From positions 62,009,024 to 62,073,023 of the forward strand of contig CM046853.1 in assembly GCA_025617745.1 (NCBI GenBank): 64,000 bases of DNA, read 5' to 3'. The DNA comes from Heliocidaris erythrogramma. Lineage: Eukaryota > Echinodermata > Echinoidea > Camarodonta > Echinometridae. The stretch's first letter is position 1, and every line of letters begins with the position of its first letter. Below the pieces are notes generated by a model. It ran no database searches and had not been told where the DNA came from. It saw nothing but the letters and a program-made list of their open reading frames with translations. Made by a program: the position numbers and the translations under genes. Below, in pieces: positions 33,769 through 46,009 of the stretch.

Positions 33769-36700
33769 GCTTATCTGACGAGATTCATGCAGAATGCGAT
33801 ATCGCTTATTATATGTCAAGTGAGGCCAAAGGCTGCGTGATCGTCAATTTATCGTGTCCATGTCATTCTTTGGTGTAAAATTGTTTACTAAATCTATTCT
33901 GCTTCGAATTACACGACAATGTCCAAATTCAAATAGTCCCCTTTTGACGAGTAACTGCATTCCTTGACGATGAGTAGATTACCGTAACAATTTCCCAAAT
34001 CAATCGAAAAAGTCAAGGAGCTGTATAATGTTGACAGGTCATAATGATGAGCTCAGGTCCAGGATATAGATAGAGAAATATTGTCAGGGACAAACTAATC
34101 TGAAATGAATAAAGACCAAAAAAGACGATGGACAGTCACGATCACGTGTCCAAACCGCTTCCAATAAAAGTAAGACCTTCCAATAACGCGCAGTCCAGTA
34201 ACGTGCAGTCCATTAGTTAAAATCTGCCTGCACAAAAATCTGTGCTAATTATATGGGTCATGGTTATGGCGCAAAGTATTAACGTTTGAGGCCTTCAGCT
34301 GATCTCGATAAACATTGATGTATGGCGTTAATCGACCAAAATTAATGACAACCTCGCGATCCTGTTCATATAATTAGTTTGTACCTTTTTTATGTTATTC
34401 ATACTCGTCAGATATCTGCTTTACGTATAATTCGCTTGAAGTAAAGATGATTAATTGAGGTAATGTACTGACAAAAGGTCAACATTTACGTAATTTACTG
34501 CTTAAATGCGACGTTCAATATTTTTTCTCCTAAGATTGCCAGACAAATCTAACAATATATTGAAAGGAAAATATTATAAGCAGGTTCCTTCAGCAGTTTA
34601 GCAGTTATGTTTGTAGATGGGTTAATATTTGTACTTAAGGAAACAAAAATTAGTACTTCAAAATATAATTTACTTTATTTCAATTTAAAGTAAATATTAC
34701 ACATTCTGTGGAAATGAATATTTATGCCAAACTTTTTCGTTTTAAGAAGGTTCAACTGTAACTCATGAATCAAGAAAAACAGTGCAAAACGCAAAATTGT
34801 TTCGTTTGATAAAAATATTTCATGATTTGTGGAAATATCAATCAAAATGAAATGAAATAAATTCTGAACTCATCAAATGTGAAACAATGATTTTAAATGT
34901 ATTACGCGAATTTAATTTTATTTGCTTATGAAACAATTCAGTTAGCACGTATTATGAAACTTTATTTTAATGAAACATTATGATTTTATAATTGTGGACA
35001 AATCGGACAGCCTAATATGTTTATTTACATATCCATGTCGACAATTATAACTAAAGTTCATCTGCTTTACATGAAATTTTTTTTTTTTTGTTAATAAAGA
35101 AATTATCTTTGATAAATCGATAAGATTGGCTAATAACAAATGAGAGAAAGGGAGTGAGAGAGGAGAAGATGAAAGAGAGAAAAGGATTGGGAAAGAACAT
35201 GAAAACAAGATACAGCCAATAAATTGCTCTCTAATGCAGTCTGCCGCTAATACACAAGGAAGTTTGCGCCCCCGGGGGCTGGACTAATACCACGTCACTT
35301 GCTAGATAATTCAAAATGGTAATGTCAATAGGGTTACAATTTTTCATGTATAATATCTTCAAAATCAATTTATGATATTTATTTGTTTTTTATTTATTAA
35401 TATAAATAATTTCCTGGTACTACATACCTGCGTGATAACCTGATGAGTGCAGATCGAAAAGCTTCGTTATCATGTCTCTATTTCGTGCCATATTGAAATT
35501 ATATATATTTATTTTTATTTATGTTTACATTGTAATCGATATATTATGTATTGTACTTTATTTACTATTCTTATCGAAGACTTGATATATTATTGGTCAA
35601 CATTAGGGCACCCCTTCTCCTTTCTGATTCCTCTGTTCTGCTTCTGCTTTCCCTTTGTATATAGTGTAAATAAACTTTTCTCTCTTTCTCTCTCTTTAAC
35701 TCAAAGAACTAAGCCATGAGATATGATTAATGTAGGCAGATGCCTTGGTGTTACAACTAATTAAGCTTTATTAGCTTATGTTGCAACACTTTTGCGTGTA
35801 TATTATGTATACTCTGGCTCTTTGTGCTCTATATTGTATCTATTATAATCTGTATCATGACATTATGAACATGCATGAATAAATGAATAAATACATAAAT
35901 TAACTATTCAAAATGAATGAGCACTTACAAAATGTTTAATTTCCACGATTTCATGAAGGCATATCAGCGGACTTTCATTTTACCTGTCCGACTTTTCATC
36001 CCTATCCTTTTTAAGGGTTTATTTCATCTATTCCACGACAAAAGCCTGAGAGTTGTTTCATGCCATTACATTTGGACTTTTAATACATTCCATCTTTTCC
36101 TCTTGCATTCGTTCCACTCCAAGAACCGTTCCTATAGTGACCAAAAGCATCATGATCGTTAGAGCATATAATTGGAGTAAATAAGATAATTGGCTCTGGA
36201 GCCAATTATCTTTTTTTTTTAGAGTGATAGATGTTCAGGTTGTAATCTTGATAAATTCATTTTTGTATTTGGCAGTTAATCAGTTGATGGTGGTGGTGGT
36301 GGTGGAGTGCTAATTCATCGTGAATGATAATTGTTTTGGAGAAGAGTAAAGGTACTGTAAGAGGGGCAGTTTCCATGGGGCATTATTAGACCTGTTCACA
36401 AACTTATTCAAACTTATGGATGTTCTTTCCTGGGGACCTAGTTACGTCCATTAACCCGTTATTAATGAATGAACTACGATACTTGGAATTTAGTTTGCAT
36501 AAATTACTCGTTGCTGTGTCTGACAGCCTCTGACAAGGTTTCAGGGGGTTAAGAACAACCTTTGTTTTAAAAGTATGCATACAATTTGAATATATTTGTG
36601 AACAGGTCTATTGCCCAGATGGAAGATGAATGGGAAGGAAAATGTTTTGGAGAAGGAAGGGGCCATTAGTCTGAGGAGCAGTATCCATGGGGTAATTAAA

Positions 36701-36998
36701 AGGATTAGATTTTTGTGACATACTCGTAGTACATTTATATACAGTGGCAGGTCCAGGCGTACATGTACGTGATAGGCAAAACTATTTTTAAAAATGACAC
36801 CCCCCCCCCCATCTTATCCCATATTTTGGTGCATTTTGAGGTCTAACAAAAATTTCTTTCCGTTTTTATTGAAAGTTTTGAGGTCTAAAATTGATGCTGA
36901 GTGCACAATTAGGGAGCACAGGGGCGGATCCAGGATTTTGTAAAAGTGGAGGGGCACAGAAATGCAGGGCTGTCATCAGCGGCGGATCCAGGATCCAG
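33769..36998. other. Intergenic, AT-rich, some retroelement tails
   Basis: Upstream flank of the GPCR, then featureless DNA. The segment at about 35,440-35,905 ends in AATAAATGAATAAATA-type repeats and resembles a LINE 3' end on the + strand, without any coding motif. GTG triplets occur at 36,289-36,304 and a poly-C at about 36,801. No supported gene. Confidence 0.4.
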
Positions 36999-37712
36999 GA
37001 TCCCCTTCCGGTTTTGCCGAAAGGGTGCGTTTGGACTTTTTCTAACGTAATATTAAAGACAGTGGCGGATTTACGGATCCCGGCCCGTGCCCCCTCCTTT
37101 TGAAAGAAAAGTATGATTTGTGTCCCCATCCTTTTAGAACTGATAACCCTTTTGTTGCTTGTCAGAAAATTATTGGAGGAAAGTGAACCTCATAAAATCT
37201 GATAACCCCCCCCCCTTTTTTCAAAAAAAATATCGCCAGCCCCCTCCCCCACTGAGCGATTTAAAATACGGATCTCCCTCCAAAGTTGACAGCCCTGCAT
37301 ATCTGTGCCCCCCCCCCCCTTTTACAAAATCCTGGATCCGCCCCTGTTGACAGACCTGCGTTTCTGTGCCCCCCCCCCTTTACAAAATACGGATCTCCCT
37401 CCAAAGTTGACAGCCCTGCATATCTGTGCCCCCCCCCTTTTACAAAATCCTGGATCCGCCCCTGTTGACAGACCTGCGTTTCTGTGCCCCCCCCCCCCCC
37501 CCTCCCCCTTTACAAAATCCTGGATCCGGCCCTGATGACAGCCCTGCATTTCTGTGCCCCCACCCCTCTTTTACAAAATCCTGGATCCGCCCCTGATGAC
37601 AGCCCTGCATTTCTGTGTCCTCCCCCCACCCCTTACAAAATCCTGGATCCGCCCCTGATAACTAACAATATTTAGAAAAAGTCAACGCACCCTTTCGGCA
37701 AAACCGGGGGTG
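36999..37712. repeat. Inverted-repeat-bounded tandem array with GGATCC units
   Basis: The left end (CCGGTTTTGCCGAAAGGGTG, about 37,008) recurs inverted at about 37,686 (CACCCTTTCGGCAAAACCGG). Between them, units of ~60-70 bp and a 117-bp higher-order unit (about 37,262-37,378 and 37,379-37,495) repeat CTGTGCCCC(C)n then TTTACAAAATCCTGGATCCG. Related GGCGGATCCAGG text occurs at 36,923, 44,640, 51,765 and 55,425. The Pro-rich frames here are translations of the array. Confidence 0.7.
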
Positions 37713-38102
37713 CTTTGGAAGAATGGTGGCGTTCCAGTCAACGCGACGCGACCCAACGCGACCCGACGCTTCCAACGCACCCTTTCGACAAAACCGGGGC
37801 GAACATTGGACGAACGGTGGCGTTTGCGTCAACGCGACGCGACGCTACCCACCTTTTCAGGCTAACCCAAAGCTTTGAACTTTTAGCAAATTTTGATAGA
37901 AAGGTAACGGCTCGTACTTTTCTTTAGGCGGAATGTGAGTTCGACACCCTGACTGGTTTTTGAACGTTATACTGCGTTGTACATGTAACATTGGTGGGCG
38001 CAGATAGGGGGAGTTTCCACCCCCTCGCGAACCATGAAAGCTTTGACGTTTTAGCAAATTTTGCGAGAAAGGTGACGGCTCAAGGCACTTGTTTAGGCTT
38101 GA

Positions 38103-38450
<348 letters not shown>

Positions 38451-38589
38451 TAAAATCCGGTTGCAACCCTAATCCTTGCCCTACATCTTTGACGAGATAA
38501 AGCCCAGAGCAATTGTCGATGCAGCGATGTCGGAGCTTCTCACGTCCTGTTATAGTTATCAATCCGAAATTATCACCGCTGGTAGCAAT

Positions 38590-38830
38590 ACCATCACGTC
38601 ATCTTTATCAACACCATTACCACTATTATCATCATCATCATCATCGTCATTGTCATCATCTTCATCATCATAGTCATTATCATTATCCCCATTATCGTTT
38701 TAATCATTATCATCATCATCACTACGACCTCCGTATTATCGTCATCGTAATCATCATCGTCATCTTCATCACCATCGTTATCACCATCACTGTCATCATC
38801 ATCATATTTGTCGTCGTCGTCGTCAGCTGT
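38590..38830 (+). repeat. (ATC)n microsatellite block
   Basis: Imperfect ATC/ATT/GTC triplets over ~240 bp. The His/Ser/Asp-rich frames on both strands in this block are low-complexity artefacts. Confidence 0.85.
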
Positions 38831-40036
38831 ATCGCCACTAGCACCATACCTTGTAATCAATGTTAAAATCATCCACTACAATTCAAAACACGTATTTGTG
38901 TCGCACTTTCAAGTCATCGTCACATATCATCAACACCACTCCTTTCCTAATCTTGAAAAGAATAAACAACAATTTTCCGATAGAATCAAAATTATTCCCA
39001 CTGAATGAAAAAAATAATATAATTTTACTAACAATTTCGCATCGATATAATGTTCTGTCCGATCATTTATATATAAAAATGGCTTTTTTAATGAAACACA
39101 TCTATTTTCAGTAGGCGCCATTATAAAATGATCCCAATGTACATGACCTACTTGTTGACATATTGAAAACATTTTCAGTACCCTTTTCTATATTATTGTT
39201 CAAAATTATTTACATGTATTTTGCTTGCATATTTTAATGTATTTGGTGATTTTTTAATCCCCTAGAATATGCATTATGAATAAGTGTCATATTATACTTC
39301 AAAATTTTATGTAATGATTAGTGATTGTGTATGTGTTTATAAACAGTTAGTACACCCACCAATGGGGTTAGCATCATTAGTATACCAAATCTACATTTTC
39401 TTCAATACAAGTTTTGGATTAATTCAAGGAACAGATCAATATACGGTACATAATGTAAAGCGGAATAATTTTCTGTTCCAAAAGGAAACTCAAAACTGTT
39501 ATGTCCAAATTTAGACAAAAAATCTGGGTCTTTTTTTCTGAGCTAATAGTCTCATGTATATCTGTCTCACATCGTTTAAAGTATAAAATATGAAAGTTTT
39601 GGTGATTAAATTACCTGCATTAATCTACTTTGAAGCGTGTCATGTATTTCAACACCCCAATGTTCCAACACCCCTATATTCGTGATATGTTTAGATGGGA
39701 ATGTATGTATATTCAGTCAATTCGTGAAAGGTGTGTTGATACCATTATTTCTCTGTAGTTGTAGTCTCTTGGGAAGAGGTTGTCGGGTTATATAGGAGCG
39801 TCGATTGTTAGTGGTTAGTGGTAATCAGTACGGTTTCCCCAAGTCACATGTTCTCGAGCCTTCAGACTGAGCTCAAGCCTATAGCGTCTGGTCGAAACTT
39901 GCTCATTACAAAAGGATGTCTAAAACAAGTGATTTTGTATAATTATGCTATTGATAGTTTGGAAGACTGGCAACGATAAATCTATTTTCGAAATAATTTT
40001 TGTCAAGGTGGTTCTCGGGCTAATCAACAGCAAGGG
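38831..40036. other. Non-coding; 3' flank of the UGT locus
   Basis: No recognisable gene or element. It should contain the 3' UTR and polyadenylation site of the UGT transcripts, which run leftward, but I could not pick a signal confidently. Confidence 0.4.
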
Positions 40037-40328
40037 TTATTCCGTCTTTGATTTTTTACTGCTTCCACGACCTATCATACGACAACACAGAGAAAGGCAA
40101 AATTTAAGGGTATAATAGACTACTGCTAAAAACATTATAATGACTGCAGTGATGAAAGCAAAGACATCTAAAAGATGATATTGAATAAATGTGAGTTCAT
40201 TTGCAGGAGATCGCATGTATGCCCCTCCAAATTTGATGACGTGTTCGATCCAGAAAGCGGCTCGATCAGGTGCGCTCATTGGTTGGTCACGGTAAATGGC
40301 TGACACTTGTTCTGCTACTTCGTTGTAA
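40037..40328 (-). CDS. UGT shared exon 4 (C-terminal domain, membrane anchor, tail)
   Basis: Acceptor TTTAAAG precedes 40,328. The first base completes a Ser codon (AG|T), giving SYNEVAEQVSAIYRDQP, the same phase and position as the last exon of vertebrate UGT1. It then reads DRAAFWIEHVIKFGGAY..RS, the conserved run before the anchor, followed by QYHLLDVF and a hydrophobic span (about 20 residues, FAFITAVIIMFLAVVYYTL). The short cytosolic tail ends KKSKTE, matching the KxKxx ER-retrieval pattern. With exons 2 and 3 it encodes 246 residues. The product is a type I ER membrane glycosyltransferase with a lumenal active site. Confidence 0.93.
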
Positions 40329-40921
40329 CTTTAAAGAAAAAAGGAAAATAATTTTTTTTAAATGGGAGATTGTAACTAAATCATCTTAAAAATTTGGAAT
40401 GATCACAGACTTAGACACCAGGCTTTCCAAAATGTATCAATGCACAAGGGAAATCTTTTACCGACACAATCTTAAAAGAGATGACAGAATTTTACAGCTG
40501 CCGGCAATTCTCAAAACTATCAATTTAAGGGGGTGATTGCCTCTCTCTTTTTGACCTAGCTTAGTATCGAGAAAGACGGGTTTGCTTTGCCCGTGTTATG
40601 ATATCTTGGAGAAATAGACAGCTTCGGTAATGTATGCAAATTTTATACATACCTTTCAAACAAAGGTAGTTCTTGACAACCTGAAATCTTGCCGGACATA
40701 GCAACAAATAATATATGCAAACTGGATTCCAAGCATTGCGGCTCATTTATAAAAAGCAGGTTGTTAATGGAATAGCTCGTCACGAGGTGCTCAGCGAATA
40801 TATGTGCATAAATTTGTATACATTACAGAAGCGGTCTATTGTACGAGACCACGTTAATGCAGATAAATTTGAATTTTGATTGACAAACGAATTCTTCAAA
40901 AACATATCTTCTCCTTTTCTC

Positions 40922-41661
40922 TTAAAGGAGAATGAAACTCGACGAACATTAGCTGATAATCATGTGCAAAATTGTCAGCCTGTTCAAAATATCTTGAAAA
41001 TACTCCTATTTCATTAATCAGTAAGGAGAACAAGCTCTCTAAAGTTTGCAGATTCCTTGCTAGATATCATCCCATGGGAGCTGCCATTTTGAAAAAAAAA
41101 TGTGAAGTAATAGTCGTACATGTACACTTTGTCTTGTACACAATGGATATGATGTTGCATAATGAATAGCTACTGTACAACTAAAGCCACCAGTGCAAAA
41201 TGACAGCCATCTTGGTAGTTGGTACCCCCCATCGTCTCACACAGGTGACAGCTAAGTGCAGTTTGTCTGACCAGGCAACAACTTGCGCATGCCAATATCT
41301 TGACACAAATAGGTTATTTGACAGGATAAAAGTATCTTCTTTTGAATGTACATGTACAAGACTACAAAAATGGTTAATTATGAGAAAATCCAGTGCCGTG
41401 CATTCCACAGGTTATCACGAGTGTCATTGTAGCTAGTGTACAGGTCAGTGGGTATCTCACAAATAGTACTGCTCTGACATTACTTTGTAAAGAAAATGGC
41501 AGTCCCCATGGGATAATTTGTATCAAGGAAACTGCAACTTTTGGAGACACTGTTCTCCTTCTTAAATAATCAAATAGGATTAATTCCAAAATATTTTTAA
41601 TAGGCTGACAATTATCTACATGATTATAAGCTAATGTTTGTTGCCTTTCATTCCCCTTTAA
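40922..41661. mobile_element. TTAA-flanked foldback MITE, copy 2, inside UGT intron 3
   Basis: Same family as 24,289 but in the opposite orientation; TTAA at 40,922-40,925 and 41,658-41,661. The arms contain AACATTAGCTGATAATCATG and, inverted, CATGATTATAAGCTAATGTT, plus ATCCCATGG.AGCTGCCATTTT. It makes up more than half of the intron between shared exons 3 and 4. Splice sites lie outside it, so no effect on coding is expected. Confidence 0.85.
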
Positions 41662-41722
41662 ATACATTTTGCACTTTTATATGAAATATAAAATAAAATT
41701 ATAGAATAATAATTTTCCTAAC

Positions 41723-41942
41723 CTTTGATTCTTGATGACTTCGGTAAGAGTTTCATAGATGATGTCTGCGTTGAGCTCGAGTTTTTCAATCTTTTTCCCC
41801 AGTCCCCGTGCCTCGATCCTGGCTGCGACGTCGTACTGGTCGCCTTGGAGAGGGATGACGACAATGGGAACACCATGATAGCATGCTTCTTGGAAACCGT
41901 TGTTGCCACCCTGGTACATGAAGGCTCTAGTCTTGGGATGAC
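41723..41942 (-). CDS. UGT shared exon 3 (UDP-sugar-binding signature)
   Basis: Exactly 220 bp, the size of the equivalent exon 4 of vertebrate UGT1, with phase 1 in and phase 2 out. Acceptor TTTTCCAG, donor AAAG|GTTAGG. It encodes the second half of the UGT signature: GHPKTRAFMYQGGNNGFQEA, then CYHGVPIVVIPLQGDQYDVAARIE. The GDQ acidic/Gln pair that contacts the UDP-sugar is present. The usual THGG His is replaced by Gln (YQGG), which the general family pattern tolerates. A Leu/Glu-rich segment ends in the split Ser codon continued in exon 4. Confidence 0.95.
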
Positions 41943-42716
41943 CTGGAAAACAAAGGTCAATTAAGAGGTAAACGTACCACATTTCCAAAGAAGTGTGCTT
42001 TTTTATATGCCTGTATATTAGAAACTTGTAATACTACTCTTCCCCAGTTCACGAAAACATTCGGTTCGATTTAAAGCAGTTTCATGACCAATGCATACAA
42101 CCATTCTCTTGTGCATTATTCGTATATCTGATGTATTAAAAAAAAAATATTTGGATTAAATTTCCACACAAATCACAATCAGTTAATTTGCTTGTGCTAT
42201 CATGTTAATTATCAAAATATAATTATTTGAAGGTTTCTAATGAAATTGATGTCTTACTTTTGCAACTACAACGATCTTTTTTCTTCGACAGCGAATATCC
42301 CTACTGCTGGTGAGAGCAAACTTGCATGATTAAAAAAAAAAGAATCATTTTTTAAACACACGGATCCTCTACGGTTTTCCAGTATGCGTACAGATACTTG
42401 GCCATATAGGTCACGTTCGAGGTCATTTGTGTAACATAATACGTTGATACGTTTATGGGGAATTGGGTTGTTTGGTAAATATTTCATTCATTTACTCATT
42501 AGCTTGCACACATTCTGTATTACAGTCAGGTACTGCTTTGTCTTTAAATCAATGTTACAAAATTTATGGTGTTTTTCAACCATCATCAAATCACAAATCG
42601 TTAAATTGGTAGTAAATGAGTTCTAAAATATATCGCTAAATTAGCGGAAGACAAAAACAACTCTGACATTAAGTTTGATATTAAGGCATAAAACCGGAAA
42701 TAAGGAATATTCATAC

Positions 42717-42945
42717 CTAGGAGGTCATTTTGAGGTAGCCACGGCATAGCCTTCACGTTCGCCGGTAGTTCCCAGTCAGGTAATTCCTTCAGCTGCCAAA
42801 TGACCTTCTGTGGTAATCTTCGGAAAGCTTCGGCAAACATAACCACTATTTCGGGTCTGATCGTTGTGATGGAAGCCAGGTAGGTACCAAGGGTGAAAAC
42901 AATGACGCCATGTTCACCAGAACTCTGAACGAATTCTTCTAGCTC
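42717..42945 (-). CDS. UGT shared exon 2 (start of donor-binding domain)
   Basis: 229 bp between acceptor TTATTAACAG and donor CCTAG|GTATG. It reads ELEEFVQSSGEHGVIVFTLG, then ITTIRPEIVVMFAEAFRRLP, QKVIWQL and ends WLPQNDLLG with a phase-1 split Gly. It covers what vertebrate UGT1 splits into exons 2 and 3 (132 + 88 bp), so that intron is absent here. It is the obligate partner of every upstream first exon. Its 5' phase 0 matches all of them, and the nearest donor is only 323 bp away (43,268). Confidence 0.95.
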
Positions 42946-43268
42946 CTGTTAATAAGAATGGGGGAAATGCACGTTTGCGTTTAATAGATATGACATACTT
43001 ATAGTCTTTTAATTTCATCCTCCTTAATTTGCCCCTATACATGTAGATGTAGTCCCCCTATGAGTGGGTAAAACTAGCTTTTAATTACCAAGGTGACCTG
43101 ACCGAACAAAGCTAGGTCGTTATCCTTAGTAGCAATCAAACTAACTTAGAAGTTTTCTGGAGGAATGTCACTCACGCTGGATTATCATTATAGAAGTACA
43201 AACTAAGGCAGTGACATTTCCCCTTTAAATCCTCTGGGATAACGAATTGTGCCGGGTACCACCCTTAC

Positions 43269-44156
43269 CTCATTCAATGCTTGAACAGGTTTAACAGTTA
43301 AACCACCAACTGGAATTATGCTTGGGGACAATGGAGTCACAAAATCAGAGGCAAAGTTAATGTTAAGTAGATGAAGATCAAAATATTTCATATCAAAGAT
43401 GTGATGAATGTTAGGGTCCAGGCCAAGCCTTTTCCCCATCTCTCTGTAAAATGGAGACGTCATCCGTTCCCCTGCTATAGAGATCAGATTGGTGAGAATG
43501 ATGTTGAGTACCCGCTGGCCAAATGTCATTCGGTTGGTAAAACCGGAGGTCATTTCAGGAAAGTATGCATAGTTGACAGAAGAACCTCCAAGTTTGAGAA
43601 ACCCACTCCACGGGTTTGTAGCGGATAGACTGATCATCGTCCGGCGTCGCTGCGATTTCATCTTTTCTTCGAAAACAGCTTGAATGTAGCGAGCACAGGG
43701 CCATGTAATGTCGACAATGATGGCATCATTTTTCTCAAGTCGTAACATCAACTCCTTGTCTGTGAGAACTGCTTCACAGTCGTCAATCGCTCTCTGTACC
43801 ATCTTTTGCAAGAAACTGAATAACTCAATCGTGTCTTCTCTGAACACCAGGGTGTTGGCGAAGTAAAGCGCTTCACGGACTTCTTCTGGGGGTATGGAAT
43901 GCTTGAAGACCTCAAAAGAAAGATTGGCATATGTGGGGTCTTCGATACGATGTTCAAAGGCATTGCTGATAAGCATTGTTACGTCATGGCCCTTCCGTGC
44001 AAGGCCCTCGCCGACAGACGCCGCCGCTAAAAAATGGCTTCCCTCACCGTATATCGCAGAAATCAGGATATTAGACGGAGAAACATTTCTAGGCATATAC
44101 ATAAAAATCAGGAACATACAGATGAAGTAAATGATTAGAGTTGCAGGATGTGCCAT
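43269..44156 (-). CDS. UGT first exon V1 (acceptor-binding half), most proximal
   Basis: 296 codons from ATG at 44,156 to donor AATGAG|GTAAGG. A hydrophobic signal peptide (about residues 1-25) precedes ILISAIYGEGSHFLAAAS, with catalytic-type His41, and DAIIVDITWPC, with Asp149 at the position of the charge-relay Asp of vertebrate UGTs. PWSGF, NYAYFPEMTSGFTNRM and SPSIIPVGGLTVKP follow, the conserved end of the acceptor-binding half. Directly spliced to exons 2-4 it gives a 542-residue protein, normal for the family. The reaction is transfer of a sugar from a UDP-sugar to small lipophilic acceptors in the ER lumen; the acceptor cannot be read from sequence. Upstream there is a CACGTG word near 44,339. 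Confidence 0.93.
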
Positions 44157-45616
44157 GCTTCACAGAAGTGATCTCTGTCCGCGTAAAATGAAGGCTATGT
44201 AAGTCTTGAAAGAAACATGTGATTATGATTTGCACAAAAAACGTATCACTGCGATTACTTGCACTCACTATCCTTACAGTTACAGCTACTTGAAGAAAAA
44301 CTTTACTGGAGACACAGTCACTGAAATCCAATCTATATCACGTGAGCTACGCTTTTCCGTGTTTCTACTAGGTCAAAGATTTCAACGGACTTTGATATCA
44401 ATATGAGAACACAATACACAATTACATATTCCGTTTCCTAATATGAGAAGTTAGATTATCTCTCGGTTGAGTATTAACTTTACTCAAAAGTAGTCCTAGC
44501 ATCCGTATTAGATATATGTATCTCACTTAGTACAATCCGTAATGTTGACGACTGCACAGTGTATACACAGTAGAGCCTTGGTGTCAGAGATCATGTATTC
44601 TATAAAGAAAAAAGGCACGTGTCGTCTCATGAGGTAAGGGGCGGATCCGGTTTATCAGAAGGTGGAGGGATGGGAAAATTTATTATACACTGTTGTGAAA
44701 TATTTCCCTGGGAATACGATTTTGGAATACTAACGATCCTCGGCCTCCCAGACCGCTCAGAGGGGATGGTTTACTTGAAATTGAAATCATTATTTTTTGT
44801 TTATCCCCCCTCTTTTTTCTTTCTTCTCTCCCTTCCTATATGTAGTCCCCCGATTTGCTTGTTTCATATTATTTACAGTGTACAATATACAGTGCGAACA
44901 CAAATAATGAAAACGATACTATCAATATCTAGCTCCGAGAATCATTTGCATTATATTCTTCTTTTTGAAAGAATATAATTTGTTTGAAATTCACATTGTT
45001 GCATGAAGCCAGACATTTGTGTCACTTTAGATGGTAGAGTCTAGTTTTTGCTGAAATAAAATGGCCAACCCTATATGCAATACTATCCGCTTTTAAACTT
45101 TAATTTTAGCAATGTTTGAATCTTATAAATGGTTCACTAATATAAAACTAATAAATATATCCCATGGAGAAGGTCATATAAAACACATTTTATCATTGCA
45201 AAGTAAGTATTCTTCTTATTAAAGTGACAGTAAACCGAAGCTCATAAATAGCGCCATCTTTCAACAGGATTTGATAAGTGTCTGTGCCTCTCTTTTTCCC
45301 CATCATGTTCCATTCTAGTTTGTAAAATCTTAGAACGTACCTGCACACAATTTTCCAAAATTCCAAGTCAAAAATAATAGTTTGAAATATAAAATTTGCC
45401 TGTTCTCCAAACAAGCTGTTTGTCAAAAAAAAAAAAAAAAGCAATTAATTGTAATTAATTATAATCGTAATTTAGCAGTCACTGTAAGATGGCGCTGTTC
45501 ACGTTGTACCAGTTTAATTCCTGTCCTGAAAGGTTTAAAACCATAGAGATACATACTTCAGGACAGGAATTATTTTCGGACTAAATTGATCTCATTTTGT
45601 TCTTCAAATTGGCAAC
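44157..45616. other. Upstream flank of V1; short hairpins
   Basis: Promoter region of V1 plus non-coding DNA. It contains a GGCGGATCC element end near 44,640, a pair of inverted AAGATGGCGCT-type words (about 45,250 and 45,487) and a small hairpin with perfect 15-bp arms (TTCCTGTCCTGAA at about 45,511; its complement at about 45,556). No gene. Confidence 0.45.
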
Positions 45617-45920
45617 ATTAAAGGGATACGCCACCGGGCGGCCGTGGGGAAAGTCAAGAATTGCGTAAGCCCCATTCACTCGTACACAAAGTCAAGAATT
45701 GCGCGTCGAACGCGTCCGTTGGACTATTGGGATTACATTTCGACTGCACGAAGCAGACCGAATCTCGCACGAGAGCTCGAGCTCGAGCTCAGGCGGAGCG
45801 TGCATGTTCCAGTCTATCCGAGGTTTGCGCCCCGCGGGGCAACGGCATGATCCGGTAACGATCACGGTGCCCTCTCGCGGCATTAAAACGTCCACAATCT
45901 GCGGTTGAGTATCCCTTTAA
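45617..45920. mobile_element. TTAA-flanked short element, GC-rich
   Basis: Left end TTAAAGGGATACGCCACCG, right end GGTTGAGTATCCCTTTAA, giving inverted AAAGGGATAC ends inside TTAA. It is distinctly GC-rich against its surroundings and contains a (GAGCTC)n palindrome near 45,775-45,790. The overlapping frames on both strands have no recognisable domain and are left out. Confidence 0.55.
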
Positions 45921-46009
45921 TATATATATATTTTTAGTGCTACATGGTTCTAATAGATTGTAATGTCTTTGAAAACAATATACATTGTTTAGAACCTTGT
46001 CGAAAAGTT

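Noticed and set aside
33769..33819. Upstream Met for the second GPCR (17 extra residues)
   Set aside because: The internal Met aligns with the start of the paralogue, and the extra residues are polar and unmatched.
36866..37675. Several Pro/Cys-rich frames on both strands
   Set aside because: Products of the poly-C/GGATCC tandem array; frames on both strands are equally open.
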